Of a stretch of 64,000 nucleotides of DNA, positions 46,090 to 56,925 are shown in pieces. Numbering within the stretch: position 1 is the first letter of the stretch; each line of letters begins with the position of its first letter. The stretch is from Ursus arctos. Its lineage: Eukaryota > Chordata > Mammalia > Carnivora > Ursidae. A program made the translations under genes and the position numbers. Location of the stretch: assembly GCF_023065955.2 (NCBI RefSeq), contig NW_026623100.1, positions 73,490,727 through 73,554,726 on the forward strand. Direction: 5' to 3'. Under the pieces are notes generated by a model, which was given only the letters and a program-made list of their open reading frames with translations, ran no database searches and was not told where the DNA came from.

Positions 46090-46620
46090 TCGGGCTGGCA
46101 GGCCTTTGTTCCAAGCCACTTAGAATGCTTTCATCTGCAGGTTTGCCTTAAACAAAAATCCTGTTCAAATGGTCTAAACCTGACGATAAACCAACCTTTC
46201 AGGTGGCAGTGTAAACTCCACGGCCGCACCAGGGAGGAGAAAACACGGAATTCCTGCGCGTTTCAGAAAACCTCTGTGAGTAATCCCTTGAGCCTCCCCA
46301 CAGGGCTCCAGCCCCCTAATGGATGCTTTGATGACAGCAGATAAAGGCCAAAGGTACCTTTATTCTCTCAGAAATTGCTCCAAATAAACAACCTTGATGA
46401 TTAAAGCAATAGAAATCCCAAGAAGATTGATGGCTTGGAAAACGCTGCTGAGTGAATGAATAACTTCCCCTTTTATTTCCAAGAGCTAATATTTGTCCAC
46501 ATTTGCTGCCTTTTAGAAAAAAGTGCCACCTTTTTTGTGCGGAGTGTTGGTCACAGACAAATGGTCACCATCCAGTTATTACTTGAACTTTAAACCAAGC
46601 CCCATTTGTGAGTGACTGAG
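46090..46620. other. Candidate conserved non-coding element
   Basis: Repeat-free. Contains 'gatgattaaagcaatag' (about 46396), 'gaatgaataacttcccc', 'gatgctttgatgacagcag' (TCF-like CTTTGATG at 46325), 'gccttttagaaaaaagtgcc' and 'tggtcaccatcc'. The 162-codon frame 45856-46344 enters it but has no recognisable domain. Confidence 0.38.
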
Positions 46621-47299
46621 GCTGCTGTCAGCATTCACCCATTTATCAGGCGCAGACACGGGCCTGCACACACGGGAACGCGGTAGCTGCGTGCACCCAG
46701 GGCACTGCTCAGGGTGGGGCCAGGCCCTGACATTCCTTTTGAAGGCTTTGGAATCCTCGACCTGATTTTCTGTGGCCCCAGTGTCTCCAGGTACAAGTCC
46801 GGAGACAGTTTTCAATGGCCATGCTCTTTCTGGGTCTGAACAACCCCTGCCCTTGAACGCCAGGAAGTAGCCTTCAGCGAGCCTTGGCGCAGCTCTGCCC
46901 CGGCTGACACCGGATCGCAGTTCCCAGCCCAGCGGCCAGGATGCTGCTGAGGGCTCCACTGGTGGGTGGATCGTATCCTTGACGGGCTGTACCTGGACAG
47001 CAGGCCATGTGATGAGCCCAGCACCAGCGCCTTCAGCAGCTCTGGAAAGAATCTGATTCACACGGCACTGCGAACACATTCTGAAAATTGTCTCTCGTGG
47101 CTATGGAGCCAAAGGGCTGGGGCCAAGTCCCTACCACAGGGGCTCGCATTCCCCTTCTCCCCATCTTGAATAATAAGTATCAACTCTCCTGAACCAGTTG
47201 TTCAGCTCCCTGAACAACGACGGCCTCCTGAAGACCTTGACTCCTGGATCCCGGGGCTGCTCTCCAGCCCAAGTGCAGCTCTCATCAGAAATGACCTCA
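46621..47299. other. Unique GC-rich sequence
   Basis: No exon recognised. The 166-codon minus frame 46579-47079 has no domain or splice evidence. Confidence 0.4.
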
Positions 47300-48049
47300 G
47301 CTACGTGTGATCTCCCAGTTCCTGGATCTGCTCAGCTCCTGCCACGTTTCCTTCTCCCCCCGTTCATCCACCCATTCTCATGACTTCACTTTGCAGCTCA
47401 CCATTTCCTGGAACTGAGCCAGCTCTGAAGTTGTGCACGCAGACCTCTGGTCACAGTCTCCTCCACCTTCCAGCTCTTTCTTGTTCTTCCCTCTATGTCA
47501 TCAGTCCATTCATGTGACTTCACTGGGACCTCTTTAAATGCTCCCTCTCCATCGGCTTGTCCTGACCTCAGTTGTTCTTTCTTCAAACTCATCTAGAAAC
47601 ATTAAAACCCTGGATCCAGCCAGCCAGCCACAGGCTCTGCACCCACACCCAGAATACGGTGTGCTATTGTAGAAAATCCCAGGCACCCGGATTACCATCA
47701 CTACAGACTGTCCATCGGCAATGCTGCCTGGAATCCTTCCACGCTTCTGGTGCCTGGTTTATGCCCATCCTCTAGAGCCCATATTAAATGCCCCCCCCCC
47801 CACTCTTCTGGACTCCAACCTCATGAGGTTTCCCTAGCTAGTAGCAACGATCACTCGTGGTATCACACACAAAGTGGAAAGCACTGGAAAGAAAATCCTA
47901 CAATGTCTTGCCAAATAACCTGCCTGCTTGCCTGCATCTCTAGTCCTTCCCTTTCCCTTGGGTGCTGTTGGAAGACAGGTGAGCTCTCTTCCGTAAGGCT
48001 AGCCCTTCCAGTCTGATTGCTCCCTTGAATCTGCGCCTGCCAGAGTCAC
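47300..48049 (+). mobile_element. Possible upstream part of L2 copy
   Basis: CT-rich sense texture like L2/CR1 ORF2 ('cttccagctctttcttgttc', 'cctctttaaatgctccctct'), but too diverged to align by eye. A run of 11 C lies at about 47792-47802. Confidence 0.35.
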
Positions 48050-48690
48050 CGAGAACTTCTCCGTTGCAGGGCCACTAGAGGTGGTTTATCTCCATCTTTT
48101 CCTTGACTGTGTTCCAAACTCCTGACCCGCTCGTGTCTTTTGGTTTCTGTATTCCCACACTCCAACATGGGTGATGGCTCTCCCATGACTCCCCAGCCTT
48201 CTGCACTTGTATAGATGGCAGTGTTTTGGGGGATTCGCATTATCTTGCTGAAGACACTCTCTCTGAGCATTATCGTCCATTCCGGAGCTCCAGTGACCAT
48301 GTTGGTGCTGAAGGCCCCAAGTATTTTTTCTAACTCCAGAGTTTCTTCCGGTGTCCAGGTGCATTCTTTATGTGGCATCCAGGCATCTTTATGCGGATAT
48401 GCCGCAGGGGGCTTATACTCCCCACCCGAAGCCCGGTTCTCTCCCCAAATGATCTCATCTTTCTCAGTTCCAAAGCCAAGAACCTGGACATGATCCTTGA
48501 CCTCTTCTTTCCCCCGAATCACAGGAACGAACGTGCACCTCTTTCCTGTGTGTGACAGCGTGCTCTTCTCCTCTCTGAAGTCCTTGAGGGCGAGGACATG
48601 TCTGAGTCATCTGAGCATGGTAGCACCTAGCGTGATGCCAGAGACTTCCTAGGCTGCCAATAAATGTTATATTAATGACTGATGGATTCT
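48050..48690 (+). mobile_element. L2 LINE 3' end
   Basis: 'aagaacctggacatgatcct' then 'tgacctcttctttccccc' matches the L2 ORF2 region 'aaccttggagtcatccttga'. 'gtccttgagggcgaggacat', 'ggtagcacctagcgtgatgc' and 'caataaatgttatattaatg' are the L2 terminus. The 158-codon minus frame over 48046-48522 is antisense to it. Confidence 0.75.
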
Positions 48691-48694
48691 TTGA

Positions 48695-48825
48695 GATGAG
48701 TGTTGTCATTGCGCTGCAGATGACCGAGGCTCAGAAAAGCTAAATCATGTAACCAACGTCATGTAGTTAGCAAGAGAAGCCAACATGTGGACCTAGATCT
48801 GTCTAAATCCAGAATCCAGACGCTT
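48695..48825 (-). repeat. MIR SINE, reverse
   Basis: 'gctgcagatgaccgaggctc', 'aaaagctaaatcatgtaacc' and 'catgtagttagcaagagaag' are antisense MIR. Confidence 0.82.
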
Positions 48826-49243
48826 GCATGTGTCCTATGTCAGATTTAGGGGTGTGGTATTTTTGAGGGGCCAATATTCTGCCCACATTTATGGGAAGTC
48901 GAAAGCTAAGCATATAAGAAATTTGCATTGTGAATTGAGCTTGGAAACAGACTTCACTTTAGTGTTCCAGGCTTTTAAATTCCGTTTTGTCTCTGTGATG
49001 ATTTCTGACACACAGGGTCCAAGGCCCTCCATATCTAATTGGGAAAGCTTTCTTAATCGCCTCTGCCTGATGCTGGCTCAGGCTCCTCCCCAGCTCCCTC
49101 TCCTTCATTCTTTTCTTTCTCTCCAGGTGGCTATGTGCCACCTGGCAGCTGTGCTCAAGGAGCCTCTTTGCCAAATGTGCTCCATCTCCCACAGAAGGCA
49201 GCAAATCCTAGAGCTTCCCCTACACACATGCATGCGAGTGCAC
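48826..49243. other. Unique sequence
   Basis: A 177-codon plus frame (48824-49357) spans this and the CA repeat. It has no recognisable domain and ends in His/Thr repeats from the microsatellite, so I do not call it. Confidence 0.4.
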
Positions 49244-49297
49244 GCACACACGCACAACACACACACACACACACCCCACACACACCCACACACACAC
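49244..49297. repeat. (CA)n microsatellite
   Basis: CA repeat with short CCCA interruptions. Likely length-variable. Confidence 0.95.
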
Positions 49298-49383
49298 TGT
49301 CCTATTGAAGTCAAGGCTGCTGGCCACAGGCTTTACTACTGTAAGGGAATGGGCTGAGGCTTTAGTTTTGAGCATCAGCAAAG

Positions 49384-49572
49384 TTTTGAGCATCTCCAGT
49401 GTGCCAGGCCCTGAAGTATAAGAAGACGAGATGTATGACACAGGGCAGGTCTGAGTTGGCAGGAAAATGTGGGATTTATCGGCATAGGGATGACAGCTGA
49501 AAGGATGAAATGTAGAAGTTCACCCAGGGAAAGCATGAACAGGCTGAGAAAAGGGCAAAAGGTAGAGCCCAG
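49384..49572 (-). mobile_element. L2 LINE, reverse copy (part 1)
   Basis: 'ttttgagcatctccagtgtg' plus 'ccaggccctgaag' is the antisense L2 terminus. 'gggatttatcggcataggga' fits the antisense ORF2 motif 'gggagtcatcagcatatag'. Internally deleted between these. Interrupted by a SINE. Confidence 0.65.
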
Positions 49573-49765
49573 GGGCGCCTGGGTGGCTCAGTCATTAAGC
49601 GGCTGCCTTTGGCTCAGGGCGTGATCCTGGCGTTCTGGGATCGAGCCCCACATCAGGCTCCTCCACTGGGAGCCTGCTTCTTCCTCTCCCACTCCCCCTG
49701 CTTGTGTTCCCTCTCTCGCTGGCTTCCTCAAATAAATAAATAAAATCTTTGAAAAAAAAAAAAAA
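49573..49765 (+). repeat. SINEC, young bear-type subtype, inside L2
   Basis: Full length but lacking the 'gtctctatctctgtcg' stretch near the 3' end. A tail. Target-site duplication gtagagcccag at 49562-49572 and 49766-49776, possibly two bases longer because the SINE starts with G. Confidence 0.96.
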
Positions 49766-49776
49766 GTAGAGCCCAG

Positions 49777-49906
49777 GGAAACACCAATCTTTGAGGAAGG
49801 GAGAAGACAGGGACGCCTGACACGATTCATGATGTCATGAAATTCAAGAGTTTTCCAAATGACAGAAATGGTTGATGGTGTCAAATACAAATGGAAGACC
49901 CAGAAA
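49777..49906 (-). mobile_element. L2 LINE, reverse copy (part 2)
   Basis: 'ggttgatggtgtcaaataca' and 'aatggaagaccc' fit antisense L2 ORF2 ('tcaactgtgtcaaatgctgc'). Then a MIR interrupts. Confidence 0.65.
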
Positions 49907-50085
49907 CAATGATCACAACAACAACGGTAATGAGGAGGAGGAGGAAGAGAAAGGGAAAGGGAACCATTCATTAAATGTTTGTTCTATACCAGGTCTTGTA
50001 CCAAGCACATACATGCATCCTTAGAGCAACCTTACGAGATAAATATTTATCTCTCTGCATTACAAATGAAGAAGGACTGGAAAAT
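49907..50085 (-). repeat. MIR SINE, reverse, nested in L2
   Basis: 'cattcattaaatgtttgttc', 'taccaggtcttgtaccaagc', 'agcaaccttacgagataaat' and 'gcattacaaatgaagaagga' are antisense MIR. L2 sequence continues on both sides. Confidence 0.75.
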
Positions 50086-50930
50086 ATCCACTGGATTTGG
50101 CCAAAAGTACCTTAGCAAAATGAATTTGACTAAAGGAAAGTGACTAGAAGCCAGAATGTAACAGGTTGAATGGTGAACGGGGAGGTAGAAATGGAGAAAG
50201 AATAGAATACTCTGTCAAGAAGTTCCGATGAGAGAAAATACGAGAGATTATACAGTGGCTATAAGGCATTTATCAGAAGGGGTTATGTTTCAGTAGAGCA
50301 GACTCTTGAAAATGTTTCTGAGGACAGAACAACAGAAAGATGACAAGACACAGGTGGGCATGGTGGGAAATGAACAAACCCAATATGGTGGGAAAACTCA
50401 AGTTCAAGGCTTAGAGGAAGATGTCCTTAAGCAGGAGAAAAGAGTCCTTCTTTTAGAGCCTAGAGAAAAGGATATGGAGAGGGAATGGTTTTAGATAAAT
50501 CTGTGGTGATGATTGGAAATTTGAGGGAGACTGACTTATGGTGATAATTTCTTCGTAAAGAAATGGAATGAAGATAGGAATAGAGCAGGATTTTTTTTTT
50601 TTTTTTTGATAAAGAGAGAGAAGAACTGACATCAGATAAGGAGCTTGAAGAGAGAAGTAGATGTTAAAGCATTCCCTGAGGGACGAGAAAGGAAGTAATC
50701 CCCCAAATTAAATGATTGGCAGGTGGCTTTTAGGGTCCCATTGATAATGAAACACACAATCATTCAGTGGATCCAGACTCCTTATTTTTACTTTTTAGTG
50801 CTACAGCTACCAGGTGTTAGGGTAGAGAAGCAGGTGAATGCACGGATCCCAAGCTGGAATGCATCAAAAGCCTTCAGTGGAAGGATTCAGACACAGCGCG
50901 AAGATGGAATGAGAGAGCCTATGTTGAATG
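50086..50930 (-). mobile_element. L2 LINE, reverse copy (part 3)
   Basis: 'atatccactggatttggcca', 'agaatactctgtcaagaagt' and 'ggtgcta…' to 'gaatgcatcaaaagccttca' loosely follow antisense L2 ORF2. Very diverged. Contains 17 T at 50591-50607. Confidence 0.5.
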
Positions 50931-51079
50931 GGGCACAGCATTAACACAGATTCCGTGCCCAGTGAACATGGATCTGCTCCCCTTTACAGTTTTTCTCAGC
51001 CATAAAATGAGGAAGTTCCATTAGTGATCTCTAGCTCTGACCCTTGGGATTCATGTGGCTGCTTCGGAGAAGTCTATGT

Positions 51080-51262
51080 CAGTGTTTTTCAAAGTGTGAC
51101 CATGTGGCCCATTTCTGACAGAACGTTCTGGAGAGTCTCTTAGAAATGCAGATTCCACGGGTGTTGCTTACAGAGGGGGGATCTTTATGGGAGGATTCAG
51201 AGCCTCTGCATTTTAAGAAACTCCACAGGGAACCCAAACTGAGTCAAGTTTGAGCACACTAC
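51080..51262 (+). mobile_element. MER5A-type hAT-Charlie DNA transposon
   Basis: Starts 'cagtgtttttcaaagtgtga', contains 'cttagaaatgcagattccac' and 'ctctgcattttaagaaactc', and ends 'caagtttgagcacact', the inverted repeat of its start. Non-autonomous, ancient. Confidence 0.88.
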
Positions 51263-51664
51263 GTCCACGGGTATCCACCCTGCCCGGGTCTGGCTTCCGT
51301 AGAAACCTTATTTGAGTGTTGACCGTGGCCTTAGTTGTGAATTTACAACAAGAAAGACTGAGACCCTGCATGACTAGATGTATGGGCAAGGCTCCGATTC
51401 TGGATATGTGAGGCTCCCAGATGAGATTTAACATTCTCTCTTCTTGCCAGAAATTTTCTGGTGAAATTTGAGGACAGGCTGCTTACGTGCAGCCCACTGA
51501 GTCCTGGCTCTGTCCCATCAGTCTTGGATGTGGGCATTTGTTAATATACCCTTCGGTCCAACTGCTATTTAGGGTTTTGTGTGCAGACAATTGTGTCCCA
51601 CTCATGTTTCTGTCCTTCACAGTTCCTGGCTATTGGGAGAGGACCTTTAGGAGGAGAGCAACGA
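51263..51664. other. Unique sequence
   Basis: No gene or named repeat seen. Confidence 0.4.
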
Positions 51665-51880
51665 ACTCTATGGTATGATTATCATTCATTATCTCTGCAA
51701 AGCTCTTTAAAGTTTACAGAGTACTTCCACACACATTACCTTCTTGTCCCACAAATCTGTCATTTGTATAAAAATTGCCATTTCCATTCAGAATTATATT
51801 GACTAAGGTCCCAAATGATGAGGCAGCATACACATTGTCAAAAGACAGGCTTGTGGCAGAGCTGGGGGCCAACCACGCCA
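51665..51880 (-). repeat. MIR-family SINE, reverse
   Basis: 'gctctttaaagtttacagag', 'acattaccttcttgtcccac', 'aaatgatgaggcagcataca' and 'gcttgtggcagagctggggg' are antisense MIR-like. Confidence 0.55.
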
Positions 51881-51885
51881 CGCGT

Positions 51886-52085
51886 CTTAGTCCGTTGGGG
51901 CTGCTGTCACAAAAGACCACAGCCTGGGTGGCTTACAAACAACAGATACTTAATTCTCACAGTTCTGGAGACAGGAAGTCCGAGGTCAGCCCAGCCAGCT
52001 GAGGGCCCCCTTCTGGGTCACAGACTTGTGATTGCCTCTGTATAGGGCGCAAAGGGCTAGGGACCTTTGTGGAATCTCTCATGAA
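51886..52085 (-). mobile_element. MaLR LTR (MST/MLT1-type), part 1
   Basis: 'cttagtccgttggggctgct', 'ggtggcttacaaacaacaga' and 'taattctcacagttctggag' are the antisense 3' end of a MaLR LTR. A SINE then splits the LTR. Confidence 0.88.
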
Positions 52086-52096
52086 AGCACTAATCC

Positions 52097-52297
52097 CCGG
52101 GGCGCCTGGGTGGCTCAGTTGGTTGAGCATCTGACTCTTGATTTCAGCTCAGGTCATGATCTCAGAGTCATGGGATCGAGCCCCGTGTCTGGCTCCATGC
52201 TCAGTGTGGAGTCTGCTTGTCCCTCTCTCTCTGCTCCTCCCCCTGCTCTCTCTCTCAAATAAATAAATAAATAAATAAAATCTCTTTTAAAAGAATC
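52097..52297 (+). repeat. SINEC, older subtype, inside MaLR LTR
   Basis: 'ggcgcctgggtggctcagtt', 'actcttgatttcagctcagg', and an (AAAT)n tail. Target-site duplication agcactaatcc at 52086-52096 and 52298-52308, duplicating LTR sequence. Confidence 0.97.
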
Positions 52298-52435
52298 AGC
52301 ACTAATCCTATGCAGGAGGACTCCACCCTCATGACCTAGTTGCCTCCCAAAGTGCCCCGCCCTTGCTAATATCATTATCTTTGGGGGTTAGGATTTCAAT
52401 ACGAATTTCACGGGCATGTACTCCAACCGTCGCAC
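52298..52435 (-). mobile_element. MaLR LTR, part 2
   Basis: Continues the LTR: 'ggactccaccctcatgacct', 'agttgcctcccaaagtgccc' and 'ggggttaggatttcaatacg', the antisense LTR 5' part. Confidence 0.88.
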
Positions 52436-53359
52436 CTTGATCTTCTACTTTCAAGTTTAGAGTTCTAAGAGACTAAAAAACCAGAACAAGATGTTCTGAC
52501 TCTCCTTCTTCTGCAACCAAATGAGGTAGCCCTAGTTCACTCTCTCAAGCTTCCCTGGCCCTCACCTCCTCAGCCTCAGCCCCTTGCCCTTGCCCTCACC
52601 ATGATGACTGTTAGCCTCCAGCCTGGAGATCATTGCAAGAAAGCCGAGCGCTGCTCTGAATTGGGTTTCTGAGGAGCATCGTGGTGCACGAAATGTAATG
52701 CCTCCCCAGCATTAGCAACCAGGGTCTCTGCTGGGCGCTCACGGCCTTCCTTTCAGTCCCTGGAACATGGCGCCTGTTGCTGCTATTTCCGGCAGCTGTA
52801 GAGACCAACAAGAGCACTGCCAGGGAGAAAGCGCAGAGGCAGAAGCCCCTGACAGAGGCTGAAGGAACCCCCACGGAGGCATATGTCCTGGTGCTGAGTA
52901 CCTTTTCACTCCAGCAGCTGATTAAAAGGTGTTGGGCTATTTAAATGGTTGCTAACTTCATGACTAAAGTGTCAAACCTAATTTTTTGAAACTTTAGAAA
53001 ATATATTTGAAAAGCTCTTTAAATGGAAACTTTTTTTTTCTGCCAAGTTCCACCATAGCATACATTTTTACAGCCCTTATAATTCCTTGAAAAAACTCAA
53101 TGTATAATAGAAGTGCTGACAGATGCTGGACCATAGCAGCTAGTCTAACAGCTCAGCTGTATTTATTTTTCATTACACTTGACTCTAATTGGTGCTGGTT
53201 TAACTGTGGCTCATACCAGCAAGAACCTTTTAACTCAAACATCAGCCCAGGGAAACTGGCTTTTTTCCTTCTATCTTGGCTCTCAATATTAGCAACTGCC
53301 CATATTTCCCCTCCTCCAAACTATCTTTGTGTTTATTGAGACGCAGTTAGATTCATTTT
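52436..53359. other. Unique sequence, partly a candidate conserved block
   Basis: No gene or named repeat. 52890-53335 is AT-rich with 'agcagctgattaaaaggtg', 'tatttaaatggttgctaac' and 'tgactctaattggtgctgg', a texture seen in regulatory DNA. Purely suggestive. Confidence 0.35.
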
Positions 53360-53530
53360 TCAAAAGCACGGGCTTTGAAATAAAATAGAACTAAATTTTT
53401 CAAGTGACCTTTGAAATGTCATTTAACTCAGTGAACCTCAGTTTTCTCATTTATAAATGGAGACCCTAATTCCTACCTTCAAGGCTGGTGCTTTGTGTCT
53501 TGTAGAAGGTTAGCTAGGAGGTAGGTAATG
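53360..53530 (+). repeat. MIR SINE
   Basis: 'aaaagcacgggctttgaaat', 'aatgtcatttaactcagtga' and 'acctcagttttctcatttat' are MIR in order. Confidence 0.85.
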
Positions 53531-54197
53531 CTTCCAGCAGAATGGCTGGAGCAGCGTGGGACTTCGTTACTTGGTGGTATTTTCTACATATTACATATAC
53601 ATCAATAAAATTCATGAGGATAATGTTTTATGCAGGAAAAAAAACTGTCTGAGGAGTCTGTATGGAATTTCTTGCTACCGCGATGAGTTGCAAAACCACT
53701 AACTCAGACGTGGAGAACCCCTTTGACGATCCCCACACAGACCAGCCCCTTTCTAGTTAAAAAGCTAGTAGTCTGGGGCAAGACAAGGACTTTAGGTTCA
53801 AGGTTGCCTGGGTCTTCCCAGCCACTCTGAGATGCTCTTGGGTGTGGGAATTCTTCAAATGACTCTTAAGTGGCCTCCTTAGAGATGCTGACAGTTCCAA
53901 TCAAACTCTCTTCTACTGGGCTCTGAGATGAAAGGCAGTGGCGGAGGTGTTCGAGAAATAAAAAAGGTGCCCTGCATAGTCCCAGAGAAATTCCCTCGGA
54001 ATGGAGCCGTCCACAGTGCAAGCTCTTGAGTTCTCTGAAGTGTGTATCCTCAGTGGAGGCCACGTTAACAAGAAGAGTGTCTGCTCATCTAGATAGAGCT
54101 ATTCTGGAATTCAGCCTGGAAACCCTTCAGCTGTAGCCAAGACCCCTCTGAGGCAACCCAAAGTGGACTTACTCCATAAACCCACCTGCCTTTATAC
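53531..54197. other. Unique sequence
   Basis: No gene or named repeat seen. Confidence 0.4.
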
Positions 54198-54218
54198 GGG
54201 GGGGGGGGGGGGGGGGGG
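54198..54218. repeat. Poly-G run, 21 G
   Basis: Twenty-one consecutive G on the plus strand. Such runs are rare in mammalian DNA, form intramolecular G-quadruplexes and are often mis-sized by sequencing. Confidence 0.9.
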
Positions 54219-54234
54219 AGAACTTTCTCATGTA

Positions 54235-54445
54235 TTAATTGCTGTGCACAAAAGGCTTTACATAGGTGACTTTGATGAATCTTCACACCAACCCTTCAAA
54301 GCGAGTATTATTACTGCTATTTTTCAGCAAAGGATGTGGGACTTGAAGAATAAAGTGTCTTGCTACGGCCACACTGGGAACAAAGTGGCCAGCATTTGAA
54401 CCTAGGCCTCTAGGAACAAGGACTCAACCACAGCCCCACTGTAGA
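54235..54445 (-). repeat. MIR SINE, reverse, near full length
   Basis: 'aaaaggctttacataggtga', 'tcttcacaccaacccttcaa', 'gtattattactgctattttt' and 'agcatttgaacctaggcctc' are antisense MIR in order. Confidence 0.9.
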
Positions 54446-54819
54446 GCAATCAAAAGAATTAAAAACTCAAGCTACATCTTATTTTTTTGCACAAAACATT
54501 ACAACAGCAAAAGTAGACATTTTAAAATTTAAAAAGAAACAGAATTCAACTACCTTCTTAACCACTTCTTTTTATTTGTTCTCCTCCTTTCATTTCATCC
54601 TGGGCAGAGGCAGAAAGTTAGACTTGTGCCGGTGAGGATGATTTCAGCAAAGATGTATTAAGCCCCTGCTGTATGCAGTAACTCCTGGTCTCCATTTGGT
54701 GTATGCCACACGTACTTGGTCATGTAGTGGTGGAGATGACATAAACAGCCATCGGAGTTCCTTAACAAGGCAGAAATGATCTGCTGAGTGTGTAGCACGT
54801 GCCTGCACAAACATTGTTC
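54446..54819. other. Unique sequence with possible L2 tail
   Basis: 54645-54780 ('gatgtattaagcccctgctg') may be an antisense L2 or MIR terminus; too weak to separate. Confidence 0.35.
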
Positions 54820-54835
54820 AAGAAGAGGCGGACCA

Positions 54836-55039
54836 GGGGCGCCCGGGTGGCACAGTGGTTAAGCGTCTGCCTTCGGCTCAGGGCGTGATCCCAGCGTTCT
54901 GGGATCGAGCCCCACATCAGGCTCTTCCGCTGTGAGCCTGCTTCTTCCTCTCCCACTCCCCCTGCTTGTGTTCCCTCTCTCGCTGGCTGTCTCTATGTCT
55001 GTCGAATAAATAAATAAAATCTTTAAAAAAAAAAAAAAA
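54836..55039 (+). repeat. SINEC, young bear-type subtype
   Basis: Full length, A tail of 18 or more. Perfect 16-bp target-site duplication aagaagaggcggacca at 54820-54835 and 55040-55055. Confidence 0.98.
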
Positions 55040-55055
55040 AAGAAGAGGCGGACCA

Positions 55056-55360
55056 ACATAGAACATAACCATAACCTTGGATGTCCTAGGAGCCTGAGTG
55101 CCATCCTACCCAGCTGGAAGCATCATTTGAGTCTGAAAATCCCTTGATTTGGTTACAGAATTGACTCAGTGCTTTCTCAAGAAAACCCAATGTGATGAGT
55201 GGACTGTTGCTTTTATTATATTAGTCATGCTTTTCTGCTAATCGATGTGATGTATATTTATTATAAAACAACCTAAAGTTTATTAAAATATTTATTTATC
55301 AATTTAACCATGCATAGCTAAACATCCAGAGAACAGTAGGTATGATTTCACAATAGTTCT
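55056..55360. other. Unique AT-rich sequence
   Basis: No gene or named repeat seen. Confidence 0.4.
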
Positions 55361-55372
55361 TTCCAGGTTCTT

Positions 55373-55603
55373 CTTCTTCTTTTATTTTTTTTAAATTTTT
55401 TATTATGTTATGTTAGTCACCATACAGTACATCCCTAGTTTTTAATGTAAAGTTCCATGATTCCTTGTTTGCATGTAACACCCAGTGCACCATGCAATAC
55501 ATGCCCTCCTTACCACCCATCACCGGCCTATCCCATTTCCCCACCCCCTCCCCTCTGAAGCCCTCAGTTTGTTTCCCAGAGTCCACAGTCTCTCATGGTT
55601 CAT
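55373..55603 (-). mobile_element. Carnivore L1 3' end, 5'-truncated, reverse
   Basis: On the minus strand it reads 'aatgaaccatgagagactgt', 'aacaaactgagggcttcaga', 'cattgcatggtgcactgggt' and 'aacataacataataaaaaat', the 3' UTR of the carnivore L1 that also mobilises SINEC. Only about 230 bases are kept. Imperfect target-site duplication (ttccaggttctt at 55361-55372, ttccaagttctt at 55604-55615). Confidence 0.92.
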
Positions 55604-55615
55604 TTCCAAGTTCTT

Positions 55616-55964
55616 TATATGCTTATTTTCACTTAGTTGACATTATAATACACATACAGTTTAAAAACCTTTTTTTCCAGTTAACATTATTACATTAATA
55701 TTTTCAAATGTTATGAAAATCATTTCAAAAACAACTTTGAAAAGCTGCATAAATTCCGTACTATGAAAGTAACGTAATTTGGTTAACCGTGTTAACTATT
55801 TGGATATTTAGGTTATTTCAAAACTATTACTATTCAAATTAATGCTGGCTTCCAGTCAAGACTGGGCTTTGAGTTTCCAAATAAACCACTTCATCCCACC
55901 CTTGCACTCCACATATTTAATAGTGGATAAATGATTACAAATATATCAAGCAACAGTAGTGCTT
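55616..55964. other. Unique AT-rich sequence
   Basis: No gene or named repeat seen. Possibly decayed L1. Confidence 0.35.
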
Positions 55965-55979
55965 AAAAATAGTACTATT

Positions 55980-56172
55980 GGGGTGCCTGGGTGGCACAGC
56001 GGTTAAGCGTCTGCCTTCGGCTCAGGGCGTGATCCCGGCGTTCTGGGATCGAGCCCCACATCAGGCTCTTCCGCTGTAAGCCTGCTTCTTCCTCTCCCAC
56101 TCCCCCTGCTTGTGTTCCCTCTCTCGCTGGCTGTCTCTATCTCTGTCAAATAAATAAATAAAATCTTTTTAA
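55980..56172 (+). repeat. SINEC, young bear-type subtype
   Basis: Full length. Perfect 15-bp target-site duplication aaaaatagtactatt at 55965-55979 and 56173-56187. Confidence 0.98.
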
Positions 56173-56187
56173 AAAAATAGTACTATT

Positions 56188-56689
56188 AACTCCATAAGCC
56201 ATAAATTGTGGAAATAGATCACCAGAAAGCTAAAATATAATCTTACTGAACTCCAGAACCACAGTGTAAATGTGGAAGACCAGAATAAGCATGACTGCCA
56301 TGTGTGGTTGGGCAGGTAGTGCACTGTGTACAATTCCTAGAGATGCCATTCACAGCATAGTATAAGTAAGTGGTTCCCATATCCATTACCCCATCCAAGA
56401 AGTTGTGCTAAGAAAGTTTCCTTATGGGAAAAAAGAAGGGGGGTCCATTACCTGTGAATAGGAGGTGCAAAGAGCTACAAATCCTACCTAAAACTGTGGC
56501 AGATAATAAACCACTGTTAAGGGATTGAAAGGGAGCAGAGGTATCTGCTTGCCCTAGGTGCCTATTGTTATGAAAACCTATTTATAGCATCTTTGTGGAA
56601 TGAAAACTCAAGTTACTAGTATATGACCTAATTCTGAACAAGAAACACTAAGTGCACCAGGGAGAGGACACTATAAAACTGTCAGAAAC
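56188..56689. other. Unique sequence
   Basis: No gene or named repeat. The A-rich texture fits decayed L1, but no motif places it. Confidence 0.35.
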
Positions 56690-56799
56690 TATAAAGAAAA
56701 GAAGAAATAAAATTCACACACAAGATGAGTTTGCAACCAAAATTACTAAAGTATGTGAGAAAATTAACATCATGAAAGATGATTATAATTATAAAGGAA
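56690..56799 (+). mobile_element. Possible upstream L1 ORF2 piece
   Basis: A-rich, 'acaagatgagtttgcaacca'. Continuity with the clear L1 after the MIR makes L1 plausible. Confidence 0.4.
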
Positions 56800-56925
56800 T
56801 AACATTAATAACTACCATTCATTGAATGCACACAATATGGCAGACACTGTTATGTTTCACATGTACTTAATCTTTTTTAATACTAGAGCAATCAGGTAGT
56901 GACTTTAAGATCAGAGAAACCTACT
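56800..56925 (-). repeat. MIR-like SINE, reverse, nested in L1
   Basis: 'aactaccattcattgaatgc', 'acaatatggcagacactgtt' and 'catgtacttaatctttttta' resemble antisense MIR ('catttattgagcac… ctttacatg'). Confidence 0.5.

Noticed and set aside
45856..46344. 162-codon plus-strand frame, possible exon
   Set aside because: Starts in a TG/CA tract, has an overlapping alternative frame of similar length, and shows no known domain.
46579..47079. 166-codon minus-strand open frame in GC-rich sequence
   Set aside because: GC-rich DNA has few stops by chance; no family recognised and several other frames overlap it.
48046..48522. 158-codon minus-strand frame, possible gene
   Set aside because: Antisense to an L2 LINE 3' region; best explained as chance opening on the reverse strand.
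48824..49357. 177-codon plus-strand open frame
   Set aside because: No recognisable domain; its end is His/Thr repeats encoded by the CA microsatellite; no splice or promoter context.
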